49,570 bases of DNA from Thioalkalivibrio halophilus. GTDB lineage: Bacteria; Pseudomonadota; Gammaproteobacteria; Ectothiorhodospirales; Ectothiorhodospiraceae. Every line of letters begins with the position of its first letter. Positions within the stretch are counted from its first letter, which is position 1. The notes under the pieces are model-generated. The model saw nothing but the letters and a program-made list of their open reading frames with translations, ran no database searches and was not told the DNA's origin. Of this stretch, positions 26,197 through 35,468 are shown piece by piece. The stretch lies in the NCBI RefSeq assembly GCF_001995255.1, contig NZ_MUZR01000013.1, positions 1 through 49,570 on the forward strand. The letters are read 5' to 3'. The position numbers and the translations under genes are program-made.

Positions 26197-27203
26197 ACCG
26201 CCGGCGACGCCTGCGCGGCACCTGGCAGCGCCTGCGCGACGACGCGATCCGCTGGATCAACCGCCGTCACGCGCACGACGGCGAGCATGCGCGGCTGGGC
26301 CGCGACCGCATCTACATCCTGCCCACCCGCGCCGGTTACACCCTGCTCGGGATTATCCTGATCATGCTGCTGGGCTCCATCAATTACGCCAACAACATGG
26401 CGTTCCTGCTGACCTTCCTGCTGGCCGGGATCGGGCACAACGCCATCTGGTACACCCATCGCAACCTGCTGGGACTGGAGATTCGCCCGCTGCCGATCGA
26501 CCCGGTGTTCGCCGGGAGCGCGCCCGAAGCGCAACTGCGACTCCATGAAACCGACGGCCGGGGACGCGAAGCCATTAACGTGCGGGTCGGTGCACACGCT
26601 TGCGAACCGGTCGCCATCCCCGCGGGTGGCCGGAGCGATGCCCGCATCGTGCTGCCGGCCGTGCCGCGCGGGGTCTACCGCCTGCCGCGCCAGCGCGTGG
26701 ACACGCGCTTCCCGCTGGGGGTCCTGGAGGCCTGGAGCTGGCTCAATCTGGACGCCGAGATCCTGGTCTATCCGTCGCCCGTGGACCCCGGCCGGGCCCT
26801 GGCCGGACACGGCGACGGCGACGAGGACACCGGCGCCCGCGGGCAATCCGAGGAACCGCCCGACCACATCCGGCCCTACCGCCCCGGCGACCCGCCCGGC
26901 CGCATCATCTGGAAGGCCTATGCCCGCAGCGGCAAGCTGCATGTGCGCGAAAGCCCCGGCGGGGTACAGGACGACCTCTGGTTCGACTACGACGCCCTGC
27001 CCCACGGCGACACCGAGACCCGCCTGTCGATGCTCTGCCATCAGGTGCTGGAGGCCCATGCGCAGGAGCGCGCCTGGGGCCTGCGTCTGCCGGGCCAGCG
27101 CATCGACCCCGGCCAGGGCCCGGAACATCGTGACCACTGCCTGCAGGCGCTGGCCCGTTTTCGCGCCGCCCCGGCACCCCTGCCGCTGGAGGACGGAGCA
27201 TGA
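26178..27203 (+). CDS. DUF58 domain membrane protein
   Basis: A 341-aa protein with two adjacent N-terminal membrane helices (about 52-92, TLLGIILIMLLGSINYANNM and FLLTFLLAGIGH) and a C-terminal DUF58/vWA-like domain, marked by EEPPDHIRPYRPGDPPGRI and WKAYARSGKLHVRE. It overlaps moxR by 19 bp and tgpA by 4 bp (ATGA), so the three are translationally coupled. DUF58 proteins accompany MoxR ATPases; a substrate is not known. Confidence 0.9.
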   Translation: MRAQPLNRRRRLRGTWQRLRDDAIRWINRRHAHDGEHARLGRDRIYILPTRAGYTLLGIILIMLLGSINYANNMAFLLTFLLAGIGHNAIWYTHRNLLGLEIRPLPIDPVFAGSAPEAQLRLHETDGRGREAINVRVGAHACEPVAIPAGGRSDARIVLPAVPRGVYRLPRQRVDTRFPLGVLEAWSWLNLDAEILVYPSPVDPGRALAGHGDGDEDTGARGQSEEPPDHIRPYRPGDPPGRIIWKAYARSGKLHVRESPGGVQDDLWFDYDALPHGDTETRLSMLCHQVLEAHAQERAWGLRLPGQRIDPGQGPEHRDHCLQALARFRAAPAPLPLEDGA

Positions 27204-29263
27204 GGGAGGGCTGGCTCACCCGCCCGGCCCCGCCGCGCGAGGAACTGCGCGGGCTGGGCATCGCGCTGATCGCCCTGCCCGTGGCCGCGCTGCCGCACGC
27301 CTGGTACCAGCCGGCCTGGGTGACCCTGCTGATGGCCCTGGCCGTGCTGCTGCGCGGCTGGGTGCACTGGCGCGGGACCCGCGCGCCCTCGCTGTGGGTG
27401 ATGAGCCTCCTCGCCCTGGGTGCCGGCGCCATGACCCTGGCACATTACGGCACCCTGTTCGGCCAGGAGGCCGGGAGCGCGCTGCTGCTGGTGATGATCG
27501 CGCTCAAGCTGCTGGAGGCGCGCAGCCGACGCGACGTGGTCATTGCGCTGTTTCTGGGTTATTTCGTCATCGTCACCACGTATTTCTTCGACCAGGCTTT
27601 CTGGATCGGGCTGTGGTCGCTGCTGGGGGCGCTGCTGCTGACCGCGGCCCTGGTGCAGCTGCACGCCGCCCGCCCGCTGTCGCCGCAGTTTCTCGGCCGG
27701 CGCGCCGGGGGCATGCTGGTGCATGCCCTGCCGTTCATGATCATCCTGTTCATCGTGTTCCCGCGCATCGAAGGGCCGCTGTGGGGCGAACGCGAGGATG
27801 CCGACGACACCGCGCAGACCGGGCTGTCGGACGAGATGAACCCCGGCGACATCGCCGAACTGCTGCAGGACGAAACCGTCGCCGCCCGGGTCGAATTCCA
27901 CGGCGAGATCCCGCCGACCCGCGCACAATACTGGCGGAGCATGGTGATGACCGACTTCGACGGCCGCCAATGGCGTGCCGATCGTGGAGATTCGTCGATC
28001 GAACCGCCCGCGGTGGAGGGCGATACCGTCGACTACACTGTCACGCTGGAACCCACGCGTTCCCGCTACCTGCCGGTTCTGGAATATCCCGCCCGCTTGC
28101 CCGACGATGCCGAGCTGCGCGCGAACCATCAGGTCATCCGCGACCAGCGCATCACCGGGCGCATCCAGTACACCGCCAGCGCCGATCTGACGCGCCCCCC
28201 GGGCAGCGACGCCGACGTCCCCACCCTGGACCCCGAGACCCGCGAGCGGGCCCTGGCGCTGCCCCCGGGCGCCGCGCCGCAGGCCCGCGCCCAGGCCGGG
28301 CTCTGGACGGCCACGCACGACGACCCGCGCGCCATCATTGAAACCGCCCTGGCGCGTTTCTCCGGCGAACCCTACCGCTACACCCTGCAGCCACCGCAGA
28401 CGACGGGCGATCACACCGATGCGTTCCTTTTCGATACCCACGCCGGCTACTGCGAACACTACGCCTCGGCGTTCGCGGTGCTGATGCGGGCGGCGGGCAT
28501 CCCCGCGCGGGTAGTCACCGGCTATCACGGAGGCGAGTGGCGCGAACGCGGTGGCTATCTGCGCCTGCGCAATGCCGACGCCCATGCCTGGAACGAGGTC
28601 TGGATCGATGGCGAGGGCTGGCGGCGGGTCGACCCCACCGCGGCGATCGCGCCCGAGCGTATCGAGCAGGGACTGCAGGGCCTGTCACCCTCCGAGGGCG
28701 AGCAGACGCCGGACTTCCTGCGCCGCGAGGGCCTCTCCTGGCTGCAGCAGGCGCGCTTCGAGCTGCAGGACTGGCGGGAGTTCATCGGCTTTCGCTGGGA
28801 GACCTGGGTGCTGGCGTTCACCCCCGAGCGTCAGCAACGGCTGTTCGAGCGCTTTGGCCTGGACCCGCGCGACTGGCGCAGCGTGCTGATCGCGCTGGGG
28901 GTCAGCTTCGGCACCCTGGCTGCCGGGGTCGCGCTGTGGCTGCTGCTGCGCGGACGCGAGCGCCGGGATCCGGCGCAGCGCGCCCTCCACCGGTTGTCCC
29001 GGCGCCTGCGCGGTGCGGGCCTGGCGCACCAGCCGCACGAGAGCGTGGATGCCTGGGTGCGGCGCGTGGCCGCGGCCCGGCCGCAGGACCGCGAAGCCCT
29101 GGAGGCCTTCGCCCGGCACTACAACGCCCTGCGCTTCGCGCCGCTGGACAGGCAGGGACGGCACGAACAGGGCCAGGCCCTGAAGGCCGCCCTCGCCCGC
29201 ATCCCGCGACGCCGGCCGACCACGGACACGGACGCGGAAACGCCTGCCGACACCCGGGCCTGA
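27200..29263 (+). CDS. tgpA: Transglutaminase-like membrane protein TgpA
   Basis: A 687-aa inner-membrane protein with about six N-terminal helices (to about residue 195, DUF3488), a large periplasmic transglutaminase-like core and a further helix near 560-585, followed by a DUF4129-type cytoplasmic tail. The catalytic triad is visible: Cys418 (HAGYCEHYASAFAVL), His462 (DAHAWNEVW) and Asp478 (WRRVDPTAA). The Pseudomonas homologue TgpA is essential in that species. It is the last gene of the moxR cluster and convergent with the nifU-domain gene. Confidence 0.93.
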   Translation: MREGWLTRPAPPREELRGLGIALIALPVAALPHAWYQPAWVTLLMALAVLLRGWVHWRGTRAPSLWVMSLLALGAGAMTLAHYGTLFGQEAGSALLLVMIALKLLEARSRRDVVIALFLGYFVIVTTYFFDQAFWIGLWSLLGALLLTAALVQLHAARPLSPQFLGRRAGGMLVHALPFMIILFIVFPRIEGPLWGEREDADDTAQTGLSDEMNPGDIAELLQDETVAARVEFHGEIPPTRAQYWRSMVMTDFDGRQWRADRGDSSIEPPAVEGDTVDYTVTLEPTRSRYLPVLEYPARLPDDAELRANHQVIRDQRITGRIQYTASADLTRPPGSDADVPTLDPETRERALALPPGAAPQARAQAGLWTATHDDPRAIIETALARFSGEPYRYTLQPPQTTGDHTDAFLFDTHAGYCEHYASAFAVLMRAAGIPARVVTGYHGGEWRERGGYLRLRNADAHAWNEVWIDGEGWRRVDPTAAIAPERIEQGLQGLSPSEGEQTPDFLRREGLSWLQQARFELQDWREFIGFRWETWVLAFTPERQQRLFERFGLDPRDWRSVLIALGVSFGTLAAGVALWLLLRGRERRDPAQRALHRLSRRLRGAGLAHQPHESVDAWVRRVAAARPQDREALEAFARHYNALRFAPLDRQGRHEQGQALKAALARIPRRRPTTDTDAETPADTRA

Positions 29264-29299
29264 GCGGGGCTCCGGGTCAGGAGCGGGGGGTCAGCGGGA

Positions 29300-29725
29300 T
29301 CAGAAGGTATTGGCCACCGAGGCCACGCCCGGCGCCCGCGAGCGCACCAGGCGTTCGACCACGTTCTTGAGATCCAGGGTGGAACGCGGGCAGCCGACGC
29401 AGGCCCCCTTCAGGCGCACGCGCACGGTGCGCCCGTCCAGCTCGACGAACTCGATGTCGCCGCCATCCTGCATCATGATGCGCCGCGCCTCCTCGATGGC
29501 CTCGCGCACCGCGTCCTCGTCGATGGGGCCGTCGGCCGGCACGTCGGCCTGTTCCCGCGCCGCATGGGTCTGGGCCCGGTCCAGCCGCAGGGCCAGCTCC
29601 GGATCGAGCTCCTCGATCGCGTCCAGCTCTTCCTCGCTGTAGACGTGATCCGGGTCGTCCTTCAGCAGGTGCGACACGTCCACCATGACCTGTGCGTTGT
29701 CGGGACGCGTTTGATCTCCCGCCAT
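29300..29725 (-). CDS. NifU C-terminal domain protein
   Basis: A 141-aa protein whose C-terminal half is a NifU/NfuA-type Fe-S domain: QDGGDIEFVELDG, VRVRLKGACVGCPRSTLDLK with the CxxC that binds an intersubunit cluster. The N-terminal 65 residues are acidic (YSEEELDAIEELDPEL) and look like a linker. The ATG at 29725 has GGAGG seven bases upstream and an extended -10 (TGCTATACT) at 29757-29765, which argues for independent expression. The frame upstream is continuous with ygfX without a stop, so a longer fused product is also possible. It probably donates clusters, for instance to SdhB. Confidence 0.8.
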   Translation of the reverse strand: MAGDQTRPDNAQVMVDVSHLLKDDPDHVYSEEELDAIEELDPELALRLDRAQTHAAREQADVPADGPIDEDAVREAIEEARRIMMQDGGDIEFVELDGRTVRVRLKGACVGCPRSTLDLKNVVERLVRSRAPGVASVANTF

Positions 29726-30265
29726 GATCCGGCCTCCGCTAGCTCGCAGTGCGGTCAGTATAGCAACGCCGCGCGCGATCACGTCGCGAGGCCTCACCGG
29801 CTCCCCGGATTCCGCCGGACCCGGCGCGGGCCAGCGCAGGCGCATGCGCAACCGGCGCAGGTCGTCCGCATCCACCCGCCCCGGGTACAGCCACAGGGTC
29901 CCCGGGCGCCCCCCACCCGCGGGGCGATAGCGCAGCACCACGCGGGTAGAGAACACCCGGGTGTCCGGCAGGATCTCGATATCGTGGATGCGTTCCTGGC
30001 GCAGGCCCTCGGCGGTGGCCAGCCACCAGCGCCCGTGCGCGGTGCAGCCCAGCCAGTCGAAGTGCGGCTGGCGGCCACGCCGGGACCAGCCGAACGCGGC
30101 CGCCACCAGGACGCCCGCCGCCGGCCATGTCCACCACACGCCGTAGACCAGCGCGTACAGCACGACCGCGGTGCTCAGCAGCACCTGACCGGCGAGAATC
30201 CGCCGCGCGAGCCGCGGGTCAGGGTGCAGGCGCAGCCGCAGCGGCGGCGCGGATGAGCGGGGCAA
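29726..30265 (-). CDS. ygfX: YgfX/CptA-like membrane protein, frame open into the NifU gene
   Basis: About 180 codons of a YgfX-type protein: two adjacent membrane helices (about residues 24-62, LSTAVVLYALVYGVWWTWPA) and a C-terminal RVVLRYRP, GTLWLYPGRVDADDLRRLRMRLRW segment. YgfX is normally encoded right after sdhE (ygfY), as here. Family members end near residue 135-150, but this frame has no stop and continues in frame into the NifU-domain protein, ending at 29300. The end given here is only the point where the NifU start begins. The start is uncertain: TTG at 30265 overlaps sdhE by 47 bp. Confidence 0.6.
29757..29765 (-). promoter_or_regulatory. Extended -10 promoter before nifU-domain gene
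   Basis: On the minus strand TGCTATACT is an extended -10 element, about 32 bases before the ATG at 29725. No good -35 is present, as is often so for extended -10 promoters. Confidence 0.45.
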
Positions 30266-30473
30266 GCCGGGCTATCCCGGCATCCGCGGTGGTCTGGCGG
30301 CCCATGACCACCTCGTAGAGCACGTTGTCGGGATAATCCAGCAGCCGTTCAAAGGCATCGCGACCCTCCTGGTCCAGTTGCGCATATCCCTGCGCGAGAA
30401 ACTCCCCGAGCAGCCAGTCGTTCTCCAGCATGCCCCGGCGGCAGCGCCAGCGAGTGCGGCTGTCGGGTTCCAT
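30219..30473 (-). CDS. sdhE: FAD assembly factor SdhE
   Basis: An 84-aa helical protein that promotes covalent flavinylation of SdhA. The hallmark RRGMLENDWLLGEFL (RGMxE motif, about residues 12-26) is present, followed by FERLLDYPDNVLYEVVMGR. The C-terminus is Ala/Pro-rich and a little longer than usual. The start overlaps the sdhB stop (ATGA), as expected for an sdhCDABE operon. Confidence 0.93.
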   Translation of the reverse strand: MEPDSRTRWRCRRGMLENDWLLGEFLAQGYAQLDQEGRDAFERLLDYPDNVLYEVVMGRQTTADAGIARLAPLIRAAAAAAPAP

Positions 30474-31174
30474 CACAGTGACCTCTTCAGCATGGTGCGG
30501 CGGATGTCGCTGATCGCCTTCGCCGGGTTGAGGCCCTTCGGGCACACCTGCGTGCAGTTCATGATGGTGTGACAGCGGTACAGCTTCCAGGCATCGTCCA
30601 GCCGCTCCAGCCGGTGCTCGGTCGCCTCGTCGCGGGTGTCCTTGATGAAGCGCGCGGCCTGCAGCAGCGCGGCGGGGCCGAGGAACTTGTCCGGGTTCCA
30701 CCAGTACGACGGGCAGGCCGCCGAACAGCAGCCGCACAGGATGCATTCGTACAGCCCGTCCAGCTCGTCGCGGTCGGCCGGATCCTGCTTGCGCTCTACC
30801 TCGGGCTCCGGGCTGTCGTTCACCAGCCAGGGCTCGGCGGCCCGGTACTGGTCCCAGAAGTTGGTCATGTCCACGATCAGGTCGCGGATCACCGGCATTC
30901 CCGGGAACGGGCGCAGGGTCACCGGGGTGTCGAGCTCCTCCAGCGGGGTCACGCAGGCCAGGCCGTTGGTGCCGTTGATGCTCATGCCGTCGGAGCCGCA
31001 GACCCCGTGCTGACAGGAACGCCGGAAACCCAGCGAGTCGTCCTGCTCCTTCAGCAGCAGCAGGGCATCCAGCAGCATCATCCCCGGCTCCACCTGCTCG
31101 TCGGGCAGGGTGAAACGCTGCATCTTCGGTAGCGTGTCGGTCTCCGGGTTGAAGCGGTAGATCGAGAATTCCAT
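30473..31174 (-). CDS. sdhB: Succinate dehydrogenase Fe-S subunit SdhB
   Basis: A 233-aa subunit carrying three clusters between SdhA and quinone. The [2Fe-2S] ligands lie in RRSCQHGVCGSDGM and LACVTP, the [4Fe-4S] in CILCGCCSAACP and the [3Fe-4S] with NCTQVCPKG, preceded by CHTIM. The length is close to that of E. coli (238). The start overlaps the sdhA stop by ATGA. Confidence 0.96.
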   Translation of the reverse strand: MEFSIYRFNPETDTLPKMQRFTLPDEQVEPGMMLLDALLLLKEQDDSLGFRRSCQHGVCGSDGMSINGTNGLACVTPLEELDTPVTLRPFPGMPVIRDLIVDMTNFWDQYRAAEPWLVNDSPEPEVERKQDPADRDELDGLYECILCGCCSAACPSYWWNPDKFLGPAALLQAARFIKDTRDEATEHRLERLDDAWKLYRCHTIMNCTQVCPKGLNPAKAISDIRRTMLKRSL

Positions 31175-32949
31175 CAGTAGGTGCGCTCCTTCGGCGGGAA
31201 CGAGGCCACGGTATTCGGCCGGGTCCGCACCGGCTTGTAGTCGAGGCTGTCGTCCTCCAGCGAATACAGGCTGTGGCGCAGCCAGCGCTGATCGTCGCGC
31301 TCGGGGAAATCGATGCGCGAATGCGCGCCCCGGCTCTCCTCGCGCCCCAGCGCGGAGCGGATGGTGGCGATCGCGCAGTCCATCAGGTTCTCCAGCTCCA
31401 TCGCTTCCACCCGCGCGGTGTTGAACGTGGGGGTGTGGTCATGGATCACCGCGTGGTCCAGGCGTCGGCGCAGCTCGCGCACCTTCTCCACGCCCTCGCG
31501 CATCACCTCGTCGGTGCGGAACACCGAACAGTGGTCCTCCATCACCTTGCGCAGTTCGCGCTTGAGCCCGTCCACCGACTCGGTTTCGCCGGTGCCCGAA
31601 TCCCGCCGATCCCAGCGGGCGAGCCGGGCCATGGCCGCCTCCACCGCGGATTCGTCCAGCGGACGGTGATAGCGGTTCTCCTCGAGGTATTCGAGGATGT
31701 GATTGGCCGCCGCGCGGCCGAACACCAGGATGTCCAGCAGCGAGTTACCCCCCAGCCGGTTCGCCCCGTGGACCGAGACACAGGCCGCCTCGCCGGCGGC
31801 ATACAGCCCCGGCACCGGGTCCTCGGGCGAGTCCTTGACCGGCGCGACCACCTGCCCGTCGCGGTTGGTGGGGATCCCGCCCATGCTGTAGTGACAGGTC
31901 GGAAACACCGGGATCGGCGCGTCGATCGGATCCACGTTGAGAAAGGTCTGGCTGGCCTCGCGGATGCCCGGCAGGCGCTGCATGATGGTGTCCGCCCCCA
32001 GATGGCGCAGGTCGAGGAACACGTGGTCGGCGTTGCGCCCGCAGCCGCGGCCCTCGCGCACCTCGGTGGCGATCGCGCGCGAGACCACGTCGCGCGAGGC
32101 CAGGTCCTTCGCGTTCGGCGCATAGCGCTCCATGAAACGCTCGCCGTCCGAATTGACCAGGTAGCCGCCCTCGCCGCGCGCACCCTCGGTGATCAGCATC
32201 CCGCGCCCGGCGATCCCGGTGGGGTGGAACTGTACGAACTCCATGTCCTCCAGCGGGATCCCCGCGCGCAGGGCCATCGCCATGCCGTCGCCGGTGTTGA
32301 TCAGCGCGTTAGTGGTGGTGCGGAACAGCTGCCCCGCCCCGCCGGTGGCGATCAGCGTGGTCTTGGCCTCGATCACGATCGGCTCGCCACTGAGGATCTC
32401 GAACGCCAGCACCCCCAGCACGTGCCCCTCGGCATCGCGCAGCAGGTCCACCGCGAAATATTCGTCGAAGAAATGCGTGCGTGCGCGCAGGTTCTGCTGG
32501 TACAGCGAGTGCAGGATCGCGTGGCCGGTGCGGTCGGCGGCGGCACAGGTGCGCGCGGCCTGGTCCTGGCCGAAGTTCTGGCTCTGCCCGCCGAACGCAC
32601 GCTGGTAGATGTTGCCGTTGTCCAGGCGCGAGAACGGCACGCCGAAGTGGTCCAGCTCGTAGACCACCTTGGAAGCGGCGCGGCACATGTATTCGATCGC
32701 GTCCTGGTCGCCCAGGTAGTCGGAACCCTTCACCGTGTCGAACATGTGCCAGTGCCAGGAATCGGGCAGCACGTTGGCCAGCGCGGCGTTCACCCCGCCC
32801 TGGGCCGCCACCGTGTGCGAGCGCGTGGGGAACACCTTGGACACCACGGCCACCTTGGCCTCGGCGTTGGACAGCTGCAGGGCCGCCCGCAGGCCGGCCC
32901 CGCCGGCCCCGATGATGAGGGCGTCGAACTTGCGCCGGGTCACGTTCAT
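31174..32949 (-). CDS. sdhA: Succinate dehydrogenase flavoprotein SdhA
   Basis: Oxidises succinate to fumarate in the TCA cycle, with covalent FAD (591 aa). The dinucleotide motif is [15 protein letters not shown], the FAD-linking His45 is in [11 protein letters not shown], and active-site segments include [20 protein letters not shown] and [13 protein letters not shown]. The ATG at 32949 overlaps the sdhD stop (ATGA) and is preferred to an in-frame ATG three codons upstream. Confidence 0.96.
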   Translation of the reverse strand: MNVTRRKFDALIIGAGGAGLRAALQLSNAEAKVAVVSKVFPTRSHTVAAQGGVNAALANVLPDSWHWHMFDTVKGSDYLGDQDAIEYMCRAASKVVYELDHFGVPFSRLDNGNIYQRAFGGQSQNFGQDQAARTCAAADRTGHAILHSLYQQNLRARTHFFDEYFAVDLLRDAEGHVLGVLAFEILSGEPIVIEAKTTLIATGGAGQLFRTTTNALINTGDGMAMALRAGIPLEDMEFVQFHPTGIAGRGMLITEGARGEGGYLVNSDGERFMERYAPNAKDLASRDVVSRAIATEVREGRGCGRNADHVFLDLRHLGADTIMQRLPGIREASQTFLNVDPIDAPIPVFPTCHYSMGGIPTNRDGQVVAPVKDSPEDPVPGLYAAGEAACVSVHGANRLGGNSLLDILVFGRAAANHILEYLEENRYHRPLDESAVEAAMARLARWDRRDSGTGETESVDGLKRELRKVMEDHCSVFRTDEVMREGVEKVRELRRRLDHAVIHDHTPTFNTARVEAMELENLMDCAIATIRSALGREESRGAHSRIDFPERDDQRWLRHSLYSLEDDSLDYKPVRTRPNTVASFPPKERTY

Positions 32950-33284
32950 GAGAGCCATGCCTTGAACAGGATTGCGAAGGCCCACAGGCCAAGGACCAGC
33001 AGGCCGGTGGCCGACAGGATCAGCACCGTCAGGCGGATGCCGAAGGGATGGACGTAGTCCATGATCACGTCGCGCAGGCCGATCCAGGCGTGCAGCAGCA
33101 GGGCCAGCACGCCCAGTGCAGTCAGCAGCCCGACCACCGGATGCCCGACGAAGGCGATCCAGAGGGCATGATCGGCCGGCGGGAAAAAGACGAAATAACC
33201 CAGCATCAGCACGGTGAACACGCCCAGGTACACGGCCGTGATCCGCTGCAGCAGCCAGGCCCGCTGTCCGCTCAGGAGTCTCAC
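32946..33284 (-). CDS. sdhD: Succinate dehydrogenase membrane anchor SdhD
   Basis: A 112-aa membrane anchor with three helices (about residues 17-37, 52-75 and 84-108). [16 protein letters not shown] holds the conserved His/Arg/Asp/Tyr region near haem b and the quinone site. The start is GTG at 33284, overlapping the sdhC stop (GTGA); a longer upstream frame would read through sdhC and is rejected. Confidence 0.9.
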   Translation of the reverse strand: MRLLSGQRAWLLQRITAVYLGVFTVLMLGYFVFFPPADHALWIAFVGHPVVGLLTALGVLALLLHAWIGLRDVIMDYVHPFGIRLTVLILSATGLLVLGLWAFAILFKAWLS

Positions 33285-33664
33285 AGCCACAGTCCTCCCC
33301 AGACGATCAGGGTGGCGACGACCCCCGCGATCAGGGCCTGGCGCGCAGTGCGCAGCGAGCCCTCGCGGTCCTCGCCGATCCCGAATTCCATCGCCAGATA
33401 GCGGATGCCCGCGAAAAGATGATGCAGCAGCCACCACAGGACACCCAGCAGCACCAGCAAGCCCAGCGGGTGACCGACCCAGCCGGCCACGCGGGCGAAA
33501 CCCTCGGGCCCGGACAGCGAGAGCTGCAGCAGCCACAACAGCACGGGGATCGCGAGAATCAGCAGCACGCCGGTCACGCGGTGCAGGATGGAAACCACCG
33601 CGTTGAGCGGGAAGCGGATCCTGCGCAGATCCAGAAAGACGGGTCGAGCCGGCGGCCGGGCCAT
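33281..33664 (-). CDS. sdhC: Succinate dehydrogenase cytochrome b subunit SdhC
   Basis: A 127-aa anchor with three membrane helices. The N-terminal [24 protein letters not shown] matches the family box, including the Ser and Arg of the quinone site, and [16 protein letters not shown] contains the haem-ligand histidine. The ATG at 33664 was chosen over one eight codons upstream. It is the first gene of sdhCDABE. Confidence 0.92.
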   Translation of the reverse strand: MARPPARPVFLDLRRIRFPLNAVVSILHRVTGVLLILAIPVLLWLLQLSLSGPEGFARVAGWVGHPLGLLVLLGVLWWLLHHLFAGIRYLAMEFGIGEDREGSLRTARQALIAGVVATLIVWGGLWL

Positions 33665-33699
33665 GGAACCTCTCGCGCGGATGGGCGACATAAGGGATC

Positions 33700-33729
33700 C
33701 TGACACCCGACACGGCGTTCGTCTACTAT
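33700..33729 (+). promoter_or_regulatory. Candidate ygfZ promoter
   Basis: CTGACA (33700-33705) and TACTAT (33724-33729) with an 18-bp spacer, 46 bases before the ygfZ start, in the 111-bp divergent gap with sdhC. The match is moderate and no experimental support is available. Confidence 0.4.
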
Positions 33730-33775
33730 CGGGCCGCCAGGGAAATGCCGCCCCCGCGGCCACAGGAGATGCGTG

Positions 33776-34822
33776 ATGCGCGAAGACTGGAAGAAACACC
33801 TTGTCGATTCCGGTGCCGAATTCGAGGGCGACGAGCTCGTCCACTACGGCAACCCGGAGCGTGAACGGCAGATGGCCGTCAACGGCGATGTCATCTGCGA
33901 CCTTTCCCATCGCGGGCTGCTGGAGATCCGCGGTGCCGATGCCACCGAATTCCTCCAGGGCCAGTTCGGCAACGATATCCGGCAGGTGGACGAGCGGCAC
34001 GCCCAGCTGTCCAGTTACGCCAGCCCCAAGGGCCGCACCTATGCGGTGTTCCGTGTCCTGCGCACTCAGGACGGCTTTCTGCTGGAGATGCCGGCGGATC
34101 GCGTGGAGCCGGTCGCCAAACGACTGCAGATGTTCGTCCTGCGCTCCGACGTGATCATCGAGCAGGCCGGCGACAGCCGCATCCGCTTCGGCCTTTCCGG
34201 TCCGGATGCCGAGAAGGAGCTGCAGGACGCCCTGGGCGCCTGTCCCGCGGAGATCCACGAGGTCGTGGAAAAGGACGGGGTGACGGCGCTGCGCGTGCAG
34301 GGCGTGCACCCGCGTTTCGAACTGTTCGGCGGCTTCGACGCGATGCGCCGGCTGTGGGACGCCCTCAATGTGCGCGGCGCCCCGGTGGGCCCGCACGAAT
34401 GGCAGCTGCTGGACATCCTCGCCGGGATCCCGAGCGTGGTCGAGGCCACCACCGAGATGTTCGTGCCGCAGATGCTCAACCTGCACGCCCTGGGCGCGAT
34501 CAGCTTCGACAAGGGCTGCTATCCGGGGCAGGAGGTGGTCGCGCGCATGCACTACCTCGGCAAGCTCAAGCGGCGCATGTTCCGCCTCGCGATCCAGGAT
34601 GGCGAACCCCCGACACCGGGCATGCCGGTGTTTCGCGCCGATGGCAAACCCGACCAGGCCGATGGCGAACTGGTCGCCGTCGAACTGCACCCCGACGGCC
34701 AGTATTCCGCGCTGGCGGTGCTCAAGGTGGACGCGGCCGAGGCCGAACTGCGCTGCGGCGCCCCGGACGGTGCGCCGGTGACGCTGTGCGACCTCCCCTA
34801 CGACGTTCCCGAAGGGGCCTGA
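33776..34822 (+). CDS. ygfZ: Folate-binding Fe-S maintenance protein YgfZ
   Basis: A tetrahydrofolate-dependent protein (348 aa) needed for the activity of several Fe-S enzymes. The family signature KGCYPGQEVVARMHYLGKLKR is present in the second half, and the N-terminal half has the GcvT-like fold (FLQGQFGNDI, SSYASPKGRTYAVF). The ATG at 33776 sits eight bases after GGAG; an in-frame GTG one codon upstream is possible. It is divergent from the sdh operon, whose SdhB is a likely beneficiary. Confidence 0.93.
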   Translation: MREDWKKHLVDSGAEFEGDELVHYGNPERERQMAVNGDVICDLSHRGLLEIRGADATEFLQGQFGNDIRQVDERHAQLSSYASPKGRTYAVFRVLRTQDGFLLEMPADRVEPVAKRLQMFVLRSDVIIEQAGDSRIRFGLSGPDAEKELQDALGACPAEIHEVVEKDGVTALRVQGVHPRFELFGGFDAMRRLWDALNVRGAPVGPHEWQLLDILAGIPSVVEATTEMFVPQMLNLHALGAISFDKGCYPGQEVVARMHYLGKLKRRMFRLAIQDGEPPTPGMPVFRADGKPDQADGELVAVELHPDGQYSALAVLKVDAAEAELRCGAPDGAPVTLCDLPYDVPEGA

Positions 34823-34825
34823 CGC

Positions 34826-34990
34826 ATGCGCTTTCTGTTCTTTTTCTTCGTCCTGATCCTGCTGGCGCTGTGGGCGGCGTTCTTCAGCCGCCCCGACAAT
34901 CCGACCCTGTCCAACTGGCTGTACGCCCTGGCCGGCGTACTCGCAGTGTTGTTCCTGATCGGTTATCTCCGCCTCGACGGGGTGATCTGA
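34826..34990 (+). CDS. Small two-helix membrane protein (54 aa)
   Basis: A short frame 3 bp after ygfZ, starting MRFLFFFFVLILLALWAAFF and continuing through SRPDNPTLSNWLYALAG to a second hydrophobic segment, LAVLFLIGYLRLDGVI. Two membrane segments of about 18 residues are clear and codon use is normal. Tight spacing suggests co-translation with ygfZ. I do not recognise a family. Confidence 0.65.
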   Translation: MRFLFFFFVLILLALWAAFFSRPDNPTLSNWLYALAGVLAVLFLIGYLRLDGVI

Positions 34991-35055
34991 CCTCTCGGGC
35001 CACCGAGCCCCTCGTCCCCCCTGCGCTTTTTGGGGAAATAATTGGGTACACATAC

Positions 35056-35092
35056 AAAAGGCTCCGCCGGTTGCGACCGACGGGGCCTTTTT
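35056..35092 (+). terminator. Intrinsic terminator after ygfZ operon
   Basis: AAAAGGC-TCCG-CCGGT pairs with ACCGACGGGGCCTTTTT around a TGCG loop, with small mismatches, ending in a T5 run. It stands 65 bases after the 54-aa gene. Confidence 0.8.
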
Positions 35093-35095
35093 GCC

Positions 35096-35266
35096 CTGCT
35101 GGCGTTCTACGACTTCCCGGCCGCGCACAGGCAGTCGATCCGGACCACCAACCCGATCGAATCGACCTTCGCCACCGTGCGCCTGCGCACCGCCAAAACC
35201 CGAGGTTGCGTGACGCGTAACACCATTTCGAGCCTGACGTTCAAGCTCGACCGGAGTGCCGCCTGA
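35096..35266 (+). pseudogene. IS256/Mutator-family transposase remnant (C-terminal)
   Basis: About 55 codons matching the C-terminus of IS256-type transposases: LLAFYDFPAAHRQSIRTTNP, IESTFATVRLRTAKTRG, then a diverged end SLTFKLDRSAA. The N-terminal 80-90 percent, including the first catalytic aspartates, is missing. The bases after the stop (TTGACCATAACTC, 35288-35300) look like an IS256-type terminal repeat. It is a dead fragment that joins the ygfZ terminator to the accessory patch on its right. From here to 35468 I see no other gene. Confidence 0.75.
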
Positions 35267-35468
35267 TCCAGTCATCGCTCATCCACCAGACTTGACCATA
35301 ACTCCACCCGCGCAGCCGACCCCTTTGTGCGCCAACGTACAGATATCCAGGACCCCGCATCGTAGGGTGGCGCCACGGAATCGGCCGGAATCATCCCGGC
35401 TGTTCCCGTGCCCCCGCAGTACCGGTCGCATCCCGCGCCGGACGGGAAACAACCTGGAGAACGCACCA

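Noticed and set aside
32946-33713. 255-codon frame ending as SdhD
   Set aside because: Its first 140 codons are a shadow of sdhC; the real start is the GTG at 33284 overlapping the sdhC stop.
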